Origin: Methanoculleus frigidifontis
Lineage (GTDB): Archaea; Halobacteriota; Methanomicrobia; Methanomicrobiales; Methanoculleaceae
DNA: 64,000 nucleotides
Direction of reading: 5' to 3'
Assembly (NCBI RefSeq): GCF_030464345.1
Contig: NZ_VCYH01000006.1
Location: forward strand, 124,001 to 188,000
Part shown: positions 42,182 to 50,545 of the stretch, piece after piece
How positions within the stretch are numbered: position 1 is the first letter of the stretch
Layout: each line of letters starts with the position of its first letter
Made by a program: the position numbers and the translations under genes
Notes under the pieces: generated by a model
Told to the model about the DNA's origin: nothing
The model's input: the letters and a program-made list of their open reading frames with translations, nothing else
The model's database searches: none

Positions 42182-44206
42182 TTACTGTTCACCTCCAAGG
42201 AGGAATGCATCAATCTGTGCAACGATCTGCGGGGTCGCGAAGTGCTGCATCCAGATTGCGCCGCCGGGGCAGAATCCGCCGCAGGTACCGCAGCCCTTAC
42301 ACTTTGCTTCCGTGACCTGCATGACCGTCCTGCCGTCCTTCTCGACGAGTGCGAGTGCGGAGTAGGGGCACTGGGGTACGCAGAGACCACAGCCTGCACA
42401 CTTCTCCTCAATACACTGGGCGAAGTAGGGCTCAAGCTCGACCTCTCCCTTGTGGATCGGGATGGATGCTGCGGACGCGGCACCTTCGGCCTGTGCGACC
42501 GTGTCGGGAATGTCCTTTGGTCCCTGGCAGACACCTGCGAGGTAGACACCGGCAGTCGTGGTTCCGCACGGGTTCAGCTTCGGGTGCGCCTCAAGGAGCC
42601 AGCCGTCCTGCGAGCAGGAAACACCGAAGAGTCTCCGGGTCTTCTCAGTCTCGGCGGTGGGCTGGATGGCTGCGGCGAGCACGACCATGTCGACCTCGAG
42701 GTCAACCGGCCGCCCGAGGAGCGTGTCCTCAGCGTGGACGTAGAGGTTCTTGGTCTCGGGGTCTTCGGTGATGTTTGCGACCCTGCCGCGGATGAACTTC
42801 GCGCCCTCGTCCTGGATACGGTAGTAGAACTCCTCGTACATCTTGCCGAAGGACCTGATGTCCATGTAGAAGATATACGGGATTGCGCCGGGCATCTTCT
42901 CGATGATCTGGTGGGCGTGCTTCAGGGAGTACATACAGCAGAACCGCGAGCAGTACGGCTTGCCGATGCCGGTGGTGTCACGCGACCCTGCACAGAGCAC
43001 GAAGGCGACCTTCTTCGGCTTATCGCCGTCGCTCGGCCGGATCAGCTTGCCGCCGGTCGGGCCGGACGCACAGATCAGCCGCTCGAACTCGAGGGACGTG
43101 ATGACGTTGTCGAAGTTCTTGTACCCCCACTCGAACTTCTTCTCGATGGGGAAGATCTCGTACCCGGTTGCAAGGACGACGGTTCCGACCTTGACGGTCA
43201 TGAGCTCGTCTTCCATCTCGAGGTCGATTGCCTTCTTATCGCCGCATGCCTCAACACAGAGGCCGCACTTGACACAGGAGTCGAAGTCGACGGTGTAGAT
43301 CAGGGGGACGACCTGCGGGTGGTAGACGTAGATTGCCTTCCTCGGAGCCATGCCGAGCTCGAAGGGGTTCGGCTTGATGACGGGGCAGACTGCGACACAG
43401 TCACCGCAGCCGGTACATCCGCCGCCGACGATGCCCTTTGCCTCGGCCTCGTCGGGGGTGATGACACCGCGGGCCTTCTTTCTGAGGGTGACGTCGAAGT
43501 TGCCGATGTATCCGGCCACTTCCTCGACCTCGGTGTAGGTGAGGAGCTCGATGTTCTCGTTCCTGAAGACGTCCACCATCTTCGGGGTCAGGATACACTG
43601 CGAGCAGTCCAGCGTCGGGAACGTCTTGTCGAGCTGGGACATCCGTCCGCCGATCGTCGGGGTCTTCTCGACGAGGTAGGTCTTGATGCCTGCGTCGGCA
43701 AGGTCGAGTGCTGCCTGCATGCCGCCGACACCACCGCCGACGACCATGGCCGTCTTCTCGACGGGCACGCTCTTCGGGTAGAGGTCCTCGAGCTTGGAGG
43801 CCTTTGCGACGGCAATCCTGACGGCGTCCTTTGCCTTCTCCGTTGCCTCTTCGGGCTGGTGCATGTGCACCCAGGAGTTCTGCTCACGGATGTTTGCCAT
43901 CTCGAACCGGAAGGGGTTTAAGCCGCCCGCCTTGGTTGCATTTCTGAAGGTGGGTTCGTGGAGACGCGGGGAACACGCCGCAACGACGATGCCGGTCAGG
44001 TTGTGCTCTTTGATGGCGTCGGCGATCTTTCCCTGTCCGGGTGTCGAGCACATGTACTGGTACTCATCGGAGACGGCAACATTCGGGAGCGTCTTGGCGT
44101 AATCCATGACGTCCTGAATGTTGACGGAACCTGCAATATTGGTGCCGCAGTGGCACACAAAAACGCCAATTCTCGGCTGTTCTTCCTTCTTGTTTACTTC
44201 TGCCAT
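42182..44206 (-). CDS. hdrA: Heterodisulfide reductase subunit A
   Basis: Flavin-bifurcating subunit of HdrABC, 674 residues from ATG 44206. It has the FAD fold AMVVGGGVGGMQAALDLADA, four ferredoxin-type Cys clusters (CTGCGDCVAVCP, CVKCGLCVEAC, CAGCGLCVPQCP, CKGCGTCGGFCP), and CVCHCGTNIAG-like and CSQC motifs for extra clusters. The site that is selenocysteine in some methanogens is an ordinary Cys here. ATG 44206 has GAGGTG seven bases upstream; a GTG at 44215 would add three residues. FAD-based bifurcation couples CoM-S-S-CoB reduction to ferredoxin reduction for Fwd. Confidence 0.97.
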   Translation of the reverse strand: MAEVNKKEEQPRIGVFVCHCGTNIAGSVNIQDVMDYAKTLPNVAVSDEYQYMCSTPGQGKIADAIKEHNLTGIVVAACSPRLHEPTFRNATKAGGLNPFRFEMANIREQNSWVHMHQPEEATEKAKDAVRIAVAKASKLEDLYPKSVPVEKTAMVVGGGVGGMQAALDLADAGIKTYLVEKTPTIGGRMSQLDKTFPTLDCSQCILTPKMVDVFRNENIELLTYTEVEEVAGYIGNFDVTLRKKARGVITPDEAEAKGIVGGGCTGCGDCVAVCPVIKPNPFELGMAPRKAIYVYHPQVVPLIYTVDFDSCVKCGLCVEACGDKKAIDLEMEDELMTVKVGTVVLATGYEIFPIEKKFEWGYKNFDNVITSLEFERLICASGPTGGKLIRPSDGDKPKKVAFVLCAGSRDTTGIGKPYCSRFCCMYSLKHAHQIIEKMPGAIPYIFYMDIRSFGKMYEEFYYRIQDEGAKFIRGRVANITEDPETKNLYVHAEDTLLGRPVDLEVDMVVLAAAIQPTAETEKTRRLFGVSCSQDGWLLEAHPKLNPCGTTTAGVYLAGVCQGPKDIPDTVAQAEGAASAASIPIHKGEVELEPYFAQCIEEKCAGCGLCVPQCPYSALALVEKDGRTVMQVTEAKCKGCGTCGGFCPGGAIWMQHFATPQIVAQIDAFLLGGEQ

Positions 44207-44216
44207 GTTTTGCACC

Positions 44217-45122
44217 TCACAGGATCTTCTTCAGGAACGGCTCAACGTCGACAGCGTGGAGGTCGAGAGCAAGTTCGTCCGGGTTCATGCCCTGTGCCAA
44301 TCCGAGGAGCTCGTTGTAGTGCAGTACCGGGAGGCCGTATGTGCTGCCGAACTTCTCCTGGATCTCAATCTGGCCTCTGTCATACTGGAGCTGGCAGAAC
44401 GGACAGACCTCGGTCAGTGCGTCGGCACCGACTTCCTGCAGGTTGATCATCTTCTCGTTCGTGATATCGAGCGCATGGGCAAGGTCGTATCCACGGACAC
44501 CGCCGCCTGCACCGCAGCACTGCATCTTGTTGCGGTACTGGACGGGCTCGGCGCCGAGTGCAGCGACCAGTTCCTCGATCCACATCGGGTTTTCGGTGTT
44601 GCCGAAGTGCCGCTCCTTCTTGGGCTTCATCAGGTGGCAGCCGTAGTGGACGGCAATCTTCGCACCGGTGAGGGGGCGCGTGACGCTGTCGGCGAGCTTC
44701 TTGATACCGACGATCTCGGGGTCGTAGTAGAGCTCGGCAAGGTGCCAGACATCGACGGTTCCCTTGAACTCCATGTCGATCTCCTTGAGCACCTCGTTGA
44801 CGCCGTCACGGAGCTCGTCGTTGTGTTTCAGTTTGTGGTTGACCTCGTAGATTGACTTGTAGCAGCCGTTGCAGATCAGGGCGATGTCCATATTCATCTG
44901 CTCGGCGAGGACGACGTTCCGGGCTGCCATCGCATACCAGATGTTCAGGTCGATAGAACCGAACGCACCGGGGGCAGGGCAGCAGCTCGCTCCCTTCAGG
45001 GGTAAGAGCTCGATCCCGACTTTTTTGCTGGTCTTGATGGCCGCCGCCTCGATGCCAGGGTACCGGTTCGGGGCAATGCATCCCAGGAAAAATGCATATT
45101 GACGCATGTTGTTTCCGCTCAT
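44217..45122 (-). CDS. hdrB: Heterodisulfide reductase subunit B
   Basis: Catalytic subunit with two non-cubane [4Fe-4S] clusters, 301 residues. The two CCG-type motifs are visible as CCPAPGAFGSIDLN near residue 42 and CCGAGGGVRGYDLAH near residue 195, with matching distal CxxC segments. It reduces the heterodisulfide to CoM and CoB thiols. It lies three bases after hdrC and just before hdrA; the start at 45122 follows GGTGAG within hdrC. Confidence 0.96.
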   Translation of the reverse strand: MSGNNMRQYAFFLGCIAPNRYPGIEAAAIKTSKKVGIELLPLKGASCCPAPGAFGSIDLNIWYAMAARNVVLAEQMNMDIALICNGCYKSIYEVNHKLKHNDELRDGVNEVLKEIDMEFKGTVDVWHLAELYYDPEIVGIKKLADSVTRPLTGAKIAVHYGCHLMKPKKERHFGNTENPMWIEELVAALGAEPVQYRNKMQCCGAGGGVRGYDLAHALDITNEKMINLQEVGADALTEVCPFCQLQYDRGQIEIQEKFGSTYGLPVLHYNELLGLAQGMNPDELALDLHAVDVEPFLKKIL

Positions 45123-45125
45123 TCT

Positions 45126-45707
45126 TTACTCACCCTGTGCCACTAATCTGTCTGCTTTCGCTTTCAGCTCGTAGTGATCGATGATCTTCTGGATGCCGGG
45201 GATGTACTCGGGGTACTTGTGCGTGGTCTCAGGCTCTGCCTCAAGGCCGAGTTTCACGCGGGCTGCCCGGTTGACGTCGTTATTGGGGACGCCATGTCCG
45301 GACTTATAGATGAGCTGGACGGTCTGGAGGAAGTTGCGCGGAACGATGTCGCGCTTGGCTGCCAGATTCCTCATTGCCATGATGACATCCGTTGGTGCGA
45401 TGTCGCGGGGGCAGCGGTCCGTGCAGCTGTAGCAGGTAGTGCAGAGCCAGAGGTCCGGGTCGGTGAGCGCTTCCTCTTCGAGCCCGAGGACGGCCTTGCG
45501 CATAAACAGCCGGATCCGGTAGGAACTCCGGGGTGCCGACGGGCACGAACCGGTGCAGGTACCGCACTGGTAGCACATGTGGGCGATCGTCTGCCCGATC
45601 TTCTCGACTTCCTTGAGGAAATCAGGGTTGCTGTCGGTCGCGTAGTACTTCCGATCCTTCAGTTTCTCTTCCAGTTTTGGGTCTTGGTAATTCTTCGATC
45701 TTGCCAT
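45126..45707 (-). CDS. hdrC: Heterodisulfide reductase subunit C
   Basis: Iron-sulfur relay subunit, 193 residues, with two [4Fe-4S] motifs, CYQCGTCTGSCP near residue 46 and CTTCYSCTDRCP near residue 88. It hands electrons from HdrA to HdrB. It follows fwdF by nine bases and has a GAGGGAT ribosome binding site before ATG 45707. Confidence 0.96.
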   Translation of the reverse strand: MARSKNYQDPKLEEKLKDRKYYATDSNPDFLKEVEKIGQTIAHMCYQCGTCTGSCPSAPRSSYRIRLFMRKAVLGLEEEALTDPDLWLCTTCYSCTDRCPRDIAPTDVIMAMRNLAAKRDIVPRNFLQTVQLIYKSGHGVPNNDVNRAARVKLGLEAEPETTHKYPEYIPGIQKIIDHYELKAKADRLVAQGE

Positions 45708-45716
45708 GACTATCCC

Positions 45717-46877
45717 TCACGCTTCTTCCAGAACTTTGACCTCGCCCTCACCGGATACGGTCTCTTTGACCTTCGACGTCCTCGGTGTGAGGAGTTTCTC
45801 CTTGATGCGCTTGAAGAGATCGGTCTCCTTGCCTTTCATGCGGACACCGGTGCGCCGCAGGACGATGACATCTTCACCGGGGCAGGCGTTGACGCATGCA
45901 CCGCAGAGGATACAGTAGTCCTTGTTGACGGCGATGTTCGGCTCGATCTGGCCCTTCATCTCCTTTGCGGGGGAGGGGCTGGGCAGATAGATTGCATTGC
46001 AGGGGCAGACTTCCACGCAGGTGGAGCAGCCGCCGGGGCACTTCTCGGGGTGGAACTCGATGTCGCCCTCGAAGATCTTCTCGACCGTGATCGCTTCTTC
46101 AGGGCAGGACTCGACACACCAGGTGCAGGTGCAGCAGGTGTCCTGGGCGATATCGACCTTGCCGGGGAGCTTGTCGCTGACGACCTCGCGCTCGACGGTG
46201 ATGCAGTCCTCGGGGCAGGCTTCGACACAGATGCCGCAGGCGTCGCACTGCGCCTCGTCCCACACGACCTCACCCTCGATCTTGCCGCTCTCGGCACTGA
46301 CGGGCTTGCGTTTTACGTCGATAGCGGGGCAGAGCTCACCGCAGATGCCGCAGATATTGCATTTCTCGGTATCGACGTTGAATGTGGTCTTGGTCTCAAG
46401 AGCCGCCTGACGGGGTTTGCCTTCCTCGGAGGCACCCTCAAATGCGGGCACATCGCGGACGATGGCGTCTCTCGGACAGACTTCCTCACAGGTAGTACAC
46501 CTGCTGCACTTCTCTTCGTCGATCGCAGTGACCATGTCGTACTGGGGGAACCCTTCCTGTTCGAGGATCGGAAGCCGCTCCTCGTCATCGATCTTCAGGG
46601 TCATCGCGTTGAACGGACACATGATCACGCAGACACCACAGTACGAACACTTCTCAGCGTCGACATCGACGGGTGCTGCATATTCAACCGCACCGCGCCG
46701 TGCTGCGCCGACGGGTCCGAGCGCGATGGCCTCCTCAGGACACGCATCGACACAGATGCCGCATCCCGTGCATGTCTCGGAGTTCAGGACAAGGTTGTTG
46801 ACGCTTTTGAGGAGCCGCTGCTCCATAATAACGTTCTGACCTTCCTGTTTCTTCGAGTATTTCGGAAACATTGTCAT
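45717..46877 (-). CDS. fwdF: Polyferredoxin FwdF
   Basis: Polyferredoxin of 386 residues carrying eight [4Fe-4S] motifs in a row (for example CTGCGICVDACP, CSYCGVCVIMCP, CSRCTTCEEVCP, CNICGICGELCP, CDACGICVEACP, CCTCTWCVESCP, a CPGGCSTCVEVCP variant, and CILCGACVNACP). FwdF forms the electron wire in the Fwd complex and can contact Hdr. Its position between fwdG and hdrC links both complexes. The first residues offer a second Met, but ATG 46877 fits. Confidence 0.95.
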   Translation of the reverse strand: MTMFPKYSKKQEGQNVIMEQRLLKSVNNLVLNSETCTGCGICVDACPEEAIALGPVGAARRGAVEYAAPVDVDAEKCSYCGVCVIMCPFNAMTLKIDDEERLPILEQEGFPQYDMVTAIDEEKCSRCTTCEEVCPRDAIVRDVPAFEGASEEGKPRQAALETKTTFNVDTEKCNICGICGELCPAIDVKRKPVSAESGKIEGEVVWDEAQCDACGICVEACPEDCITVEREVVSDKLPGKVDIAQDTCCTCTWCVESCPEEAITVEKIFEGDIEFHPEKCPGGCSTCVEVCPCNAIYLPSPSPAKEMKGQIEPNIAVNKDYCILCGACVNACPGEDVIVLRRTGVRMKGKETDLFKRIKEKLLTPRTSKVKETVSGEGEVKVLEEA

Positions 46878-46892
46878 AATCTAGAATCACTC

Positions 46893-47165
46893 CTACACTA
46901 CCGCTTTCCGGGTCTTAGCTCTCGTTTCCCAGGGTCCAACAAGCTTGATAACGTCGTAGGGGCAGGCCTGGACACACACGCCGCAACCGGCGCAGAGCTC
47001 GGAATTGAAGTCAAGAACAATGGCTTTGCCATCCTTCACCCGGTAAATCTTCTCTTTGGTCACCGGGTCTTCAGTGTAGAGCTCAAGGGCGTCAACAGGG
47101 CATGCCACCACGCAGTTGTTGCAGCCTGTACATCGTTCCATATTGATGTGCAATGCAAATGCCAT
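46893..47165 (-). CDS. fwdG: Two-cluster ferredoxin FwdG
   Basis: A 90-residue ferredoxin with two [4Fe-4S] motifs (CTGCNNCVVACP, CAGCGVCVQACP), similar to FwdG, and the first gene of the ten-gene cluster. I start at ATG 47165 (MAFALHINMERC); upstream in-frame codons to 47219 lie across the promoter and are unlikely to be translated. It precedes fwdF by 15 bases. Confidence 0.9.
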   Translation of the reverse strand: MAFALHINMERCTGCNNCVVACPVDALELYTEDPVTKEKIYRVKDGKAIVLDFNSELCAGCGVCVQACPYDVIKLVGPWETRAKTRKAVV

Positions 47166-47185
47166 GGTATCACGCACCAGATCTG

Positions 47186-47202
47186 ATCGATTAAAAATCG
47201 AT
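47186..47202. promoter_or_regulatory. Inverted repeat overlapping the fwd-hdr promoter
   Basis: ATCGATT-AAA-AATCGAT, seven-base perfect arms with a three-base spacer. It partly overlaps the minus-strand TATA box and reaches toward the predicted start of transcription, the usual place for an archaeal repressor site. No regulator can be assigned from sequence. Confidence 0.5.
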
Positions 47203-47212
47203 ATAAAAAAAG
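47199..47212 (-). promoter_or_regulatory. TATA box for the fwdG-fwdC cluster
   Basis: On the minus strand CTTTTTTATATCG gives a strong TATA element centred about 41 bases before the fwdG ATG, predicting a start of transcription near 47180 and a leader of about 15 bases. Confidence 0.6.
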
Positions 47213-47219
47213 TTGTCAA

Positions 47220-47957
47220 GTGGTATACATAAACCTTCTGTATTTTAGCAGTTTTTAAATCCGATGACGCAATGAAATATTCATTGCAATCTGTTAAATA
47301 GTTTACTTAATTAACTAAAACAACTTATTCTCGAGTCTGTCGGTCTATGCGTTCCCGGGACGTAACAGGAAGGTTTATATTCGGAAAGTATGAACGTTCG
47401 CCCCGTATCCCCTGAATTAGAGATTCCTTCCGGATGGTACGTCCGTTGCAGTATCCTGCAGACTATTTTGCAGATCTATATCCTCTGCAGCCCGGAATGT
47501 CAGATGCGCTCTGTTATTCAATCTTTTTCCCGGATTTAGGTCTGTTCGGGTACTATTTCCGGAGCGAATGCAGATGTGAGATCGGCGGCCTGCCGGTCCG
47601 GCCGGCCGGTGTGTGCATATGCATCTCTCGTCCAGCTGATGCGGATGCGGCATCCGTCTTCCCGCCATCGCTGCGTTTTTATCCATGCATACGGGTGCAC
47701 GAGAGCGAAGATGCGACCGCACCTGCTCGTGGCAGCCGGTGTGCCGGCGAGGGCATCTCGCACTGCAGGTATTTCGGGAGGCGGGGTGTTCCGCCTGTCG
47801 GTAGCGATCTGCCGGTACGCTGCGACCGGAAGGCCGGGACGGCTCCTGCAGGCGGGGACTTTCGCCTCCGGCATCCCAGCGACTCCCGGTTGGAGATGAA
47901 AAAGAAACCTTCTTTTACCAACATCATGACATTGTAGAAACGAGGTGAATACCGTTT
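47220..47957. other. Long gap between the fwd-hdr cluster and ftr
   Basis: A 740-base stretch without an assigned gene. Its first 180 bases are AT-rich. A strong plus-strand TATA (AGGTTTATAT at 47371-47380) points into the gap, about 560 bases before ftr. A 167-codon frame, 47434-47937, starts about 30 bases after the predicted transcription start, but it has no domain I recognise and an uneven composition. Another weak TATA-like element is near 47911. The ftr gene has GAGGTGA at 47943-47949. The stretch may hold a long leader, an RNA or an unusual small gene. Confidence 0.45.
47371..47384 (+). promoter_or_regulatory. Plus-strand TATA box far upstream of ftr
   Basis: AGGTTTATATTCGG is as good a TATA element as those of expressed genes in the window. 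Transcription would begin near 47403, leaving more than 550 bases before the ftr start. Confidence 0.5.
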
Positions 47958-48863
47958 ATGGAACTGAATGGCGTACCAATTGACGATACGTATGCAGAGG
48001 CCTTCCCGACCTGGGTATCGCGTGTCATCATCACTGCGGTCACCGAGGAGTGGGCATACAAGGCAGCCGTTGAGGCGACCGGCTTTGCCACCTCCGCAAT
48101 CGGCTGCCCTGCCGAGGCAGGGATCGACTGCTTTGTCTCGCCCGACGAGACTCCCGACGGCAGACCCGGCTATGCAATCCTCATCTGTGCTACCAAGAAG
48201 AAACTGAAAGAGCAGCTCGTCGAGCGTATCGGTGAGTGTATCCTCACCGCCCCGACGACGGCGGTCTTCGACGGCCTCTCCGATGTCGTAGCGGAGGTCA
48301 CGGAGAAGATCCCGGTCAAGCTCCACTTCTTCGGTGACAAATACGAGGAGCAGCGCGAGGTCGGCGGCAGGACCGTCTGGGCAATCCCGATCATGGGCGG
48401 CGAGTACATCGGTGAGGAGGAGTTCGGCGCCGTGAAGGGTGTTGCCGGCGGCAATCTCTTCGTCATGGGCGAAACCCAGATGTCCGCTCTCATCGGAGCC
48501 CAGGCAGCGGTCGACGCAATCAGCGGCGTCTGCGGTGTCATTACCCCGTTCCCCGGCGGTATCGTGTCGAGCGGCTCGAAGGTCGGCAGCAAGTACAAGT
48601 TCATGGTTGCCAGCACCAACGAGGCCTACTGCCCCACCCTGAAGGACAAGGTTGAGGGGAGCAAGGTGCCCGAGGGTGTCAACGCCCTCTACGAGATCGT
48701 CATCGACGGTGTCGACGAGGACGCAGTCAAGATGGCCATGGCCGAGGGCATCAAGGCTGCAAGCAAGGTTCCCGGCGTCACGTTCATCAGTGCCGGCAAC
48801 TTCGGCGGCAACCTCGGCCCGTTCAAGTTCGATCTCAAGGACGTCCTTGCGGACGAACTCTAA
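47958..48863 (+). CDS. ftr: Formylmethanofuran-tetrahydromethanopterin formyltransferase
   Basis: Second enzyme of methanogenesis from CO2: it moves the formyl group from methanofuran to tetrahydromethanopterin. The 301-residue protein begins [20 protein letters not shown] and contains [20 protein letters not shown] and [20 protein letters not shown], both characteristic of Ftr. GAGGTGA lies nine bases before the ATG. It diverges from the fwd-hdr cluster, its metabolic supplier. Confidence 0.97.
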   Translation: MELNGVPIDDTYAEAFPTWVSRVIITAVTEEWAYKAAVEATGFATSAIGCPAEAGIDCFVSPDETPDGRPGYAILICATKKKLKEQLVERIGECILTAPTTAVFDGLSDVVAEVTEKIPVKLHFFGDKYEEQREVGGRTVWAIPIMGGEYIGEEEFGAVKGVAGGNLFVMGETQMSALIGAQAAVDAISGVCGVITPFPGGIVSSGSKVGSKYKFMVASTNEAYCPTLKDKVEGSKVPEGVNALYEIVIDGVDEDAVKMAMAEGIKAASKVPGVTFISAGNFGGNLGPFKFDLKDVLADEL

Positions 48864-48868
48864 ACACC

Positions 48869-48874
48869 TTTTTT
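48869..48874 (+). terminator. Oligo-T terminator after ftr
   Basis: Six T six bases after the ftr stop, in the same position as the longer T runs after mtrH, mcrA and fwdC. Confidence 0.4.
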
Positions 48875-49588
48875 GTTCCGGTGAATCACGCCTGCACCGT
48901 GAGTGCGGACGTTCGCACCTTTGCCCGGATGCGTTGCGGCGCCCCGGACGCTGACCGTGGGAAGCACCATCACGAGGGCAGGCTCTGGGGAATGGGCTCG
49001 ACTCCCCGGCATGGCTGCCTTCCCTGATCCCGAAAACCCGATCCGAACGTCTGCAGGTGGAGGGGGAAGTAAGGCAGGATGGATTCTGCCGATGAAACGC
49101 ACGCAATTTCTCCAAATGCCTTCCTTAAACGTTTAAATGTCCGAAATGTTGTGAAATATACTCCGGAATTATAATCCGCACAGATGCCTTCAGACGGACG
49201 ATCTCGGGGTGAGCCGGGTGAGACATCCTCCTGAACATTATTCTCCCTCATATAGCCGTCATGGGTCTGTGATTCTGCCTTCGTTCGCTCATCCGGCCGC
49301 CATTCTTCTTCGGAATTATTCCGGAGAAATCTGCGGTCAAAAACCTCCGCGAATATCGGAAAAGAGCGGTGATACGGCCTTTGTTCAAGCCGGCGAAGGG
49401 GTGGTTTCTCCTTCCTCGATACGGCCGCCACTCCCGCTCCGGGATATCCCGGACAGGTGCTGCGGGGAATGACCGATACAACCCGCGAAGGATTGCCAGA
49501 GCCGTTTTTCTGCTCGTTTCGGCGTGGATCGATCTGCTTATATATCTTTGTCAACGATAAACCTGTTAACGAGATTTTCGGTGATATC
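48875..49588. other. Gap between ftr and the coenzyme B operon
   Basis: About 700 bases with overlapping fortuitous frames on both strands but no product I can support. It includes a 12-base palindrome TTAAACGTTTAA at 49125-49136, an AT-rich patch at 49130-49190, and the TATA box of the downstream operon near 49540. No tRNA-like cloverleaf was noticed. Confidence 0.4.
49537..49546 (+). promoter_or_regulatory. TATA box for the coenzyme B operon
   Basis: CTTATATATC predicts a transcription start near 49568 and a leader of about 20 bases carrying GGTGAT at 49580-49585 just before GTG 49589. Confidence 0.6.
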
Positions 49589-50545
49589 GTGATCATACTT
49601 ACTCCGGACGATGTCAGGAAACGCTACGGACAGCTCTTTGCACAGAAATTTCTGGTCATGGTCGACGAAAAGGCTGGCCTTGCAGAGATCCGCGAGCAGT
49701 GCCGGGCACGGGGGACGATCGAGTGGGACGCAGCAAACCGCCTGCGGGCGAAGGGAGCCCTCCGTTCGGCCTGTGTTGAGGGCACCACCATGACGATGCT
49801 CGCCTCTCTCGGCACGTCGCCGGCGCAGTTCGGTGCCGCCGACCGCGAGATCGGCGGTCAGGCCCTGGAGGGCGTGGAGGTGCAGGGCGATGAGGTGGTG
49901 ACCATCTGGTCAGGGATTGCCGGGGCGGGTGTCGGTGTTGCCGCCTGCCTTCCGCAGGCGCCCGGCGTGATCCGCGCCGAGTATCCGAGCGAAGAGGACC
50001 TGAAGATCGGCGGTGCCCGCAAAAACCGTGTCCGGATCGTCTCACCGCGCTATGAGAAGATCACCATCGGCATCGACGACACCGACACCAAGGAAGAAGG
50101 TGCCACCTGGGTGCTCGCCCTGCAGTGTGCTGAAGCCTGCTCCATCCCTGGTGTGGAGCACCTGAATATGCGGCTCGTGCAGCTCAACCCCGCCGTGCCG
50201 AAGAAGACGACGAACTGCGTCGGCTCGGCGCTGAACTTCGCCGTGCGGCCCGGCAGGGTCGACGAGCTGCTCGCCTACGTGCGTGACTTTATAGAATCCC
50301 GTGCAGTCAGTGACGACACCGGTATTGCGGTCTACCGGGGGCTTGCCTTTGCCGACGAGTCGGAGTACCTCCGGAGGGTGAAGACCGACATCCTCACCGT
50401 CCCCGAGGCCGAGGCAGAGGCAGAGCGATTGGGTATCGAGTACATCGACTCGACCGGGAGAAAAGGGCGCATCGGTGCTCTGGGTGCAGTGCTCTGGGCA
50501 AACCGGGGTCTCGAAGCGGCAGGTCTCTATGGAGAAGATCTCTGA
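49589..50545 (+). CDS. MMP11-like protein with a GIDDTD domain
   Basis: A 318-residue protein and first gene of the nine-gene operon. Its second half contains GIDDTDTKEEGATWVLAL near residue 160, the nucleotide-binding signature shared by methanogenesis marker protein 11 and tRNA agmatinylcytidine synthase TiaS. It resembles the next gene product along most of its length (GAGVGVAACLPQAPGVIRAE here against GGGVGASICRASAPGVLRYR there), so the pair are paralogues. The GTG at 49589 is favoured by the TATA box; earlier in-frame codons cross the promoter. The biochemical role is unknown; ATP use is likely from the motif. Confidence 0.75.
   Translation: MIILTPDDVRKRYGQLFAQKFLVMVDEKAGLAEIREQCRARGTIEWDAANRLRAKGALRSACVEGTTMTMLASLGTSPAQFGAADREIGGQALEGVEVQGDEVVTIWSGIAGAGVGVAACLPQAPGVIRAEYPSEEDLKIGGARKNRVRIVSPRYEKITIGIDDTDTKEEGATWVLALQCAEACSIPGVEHLNMRLVQLNPAVPKKTTNCVGSALNFAVRPGRVDELLAYVRDFIESRAVSDDTGIAVYRGLAFADESEYLRRVKTDILTVPEAEAEAERLGIEYIDSTGRKGRIGALGAVLWANRGLEAAGLYGEDL

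Noticed and set aside
40900-44206. Selenocysteine in FwdB, MvhD or HdrA
   Set aside because: No in-frame TGA occurs at the positions used by selenoprotein forms; ordinary Cys codons are present.
41957-47186. Two long plus-strand frames across hdr and fwdF
   Set aside because: They read cysteine-rich genes backwards; the Cys and Asp runs are mirror images of ferredoxin codons.
47434-47937. Plus-strand frame of 167 codons before ftr as a firm gene
   Set aside because: It has a promoter in place but no homology or domain that I recognise, and uneven codon use; kept as a finding about the region, not as a gene.
49125-49136. TTAAACGTTTAA palindrome as an operator
   Set aside because: It lies over 400 bases before the next promoter and outside any gene; a chance palindrome in an AT-rich patch is as likely.
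48970-49596. Minus-strand frame of 208 codons
   Set aside because: It crosses the promoter of the coenzyme B operon, has no domain pattern and no promoter of its own.
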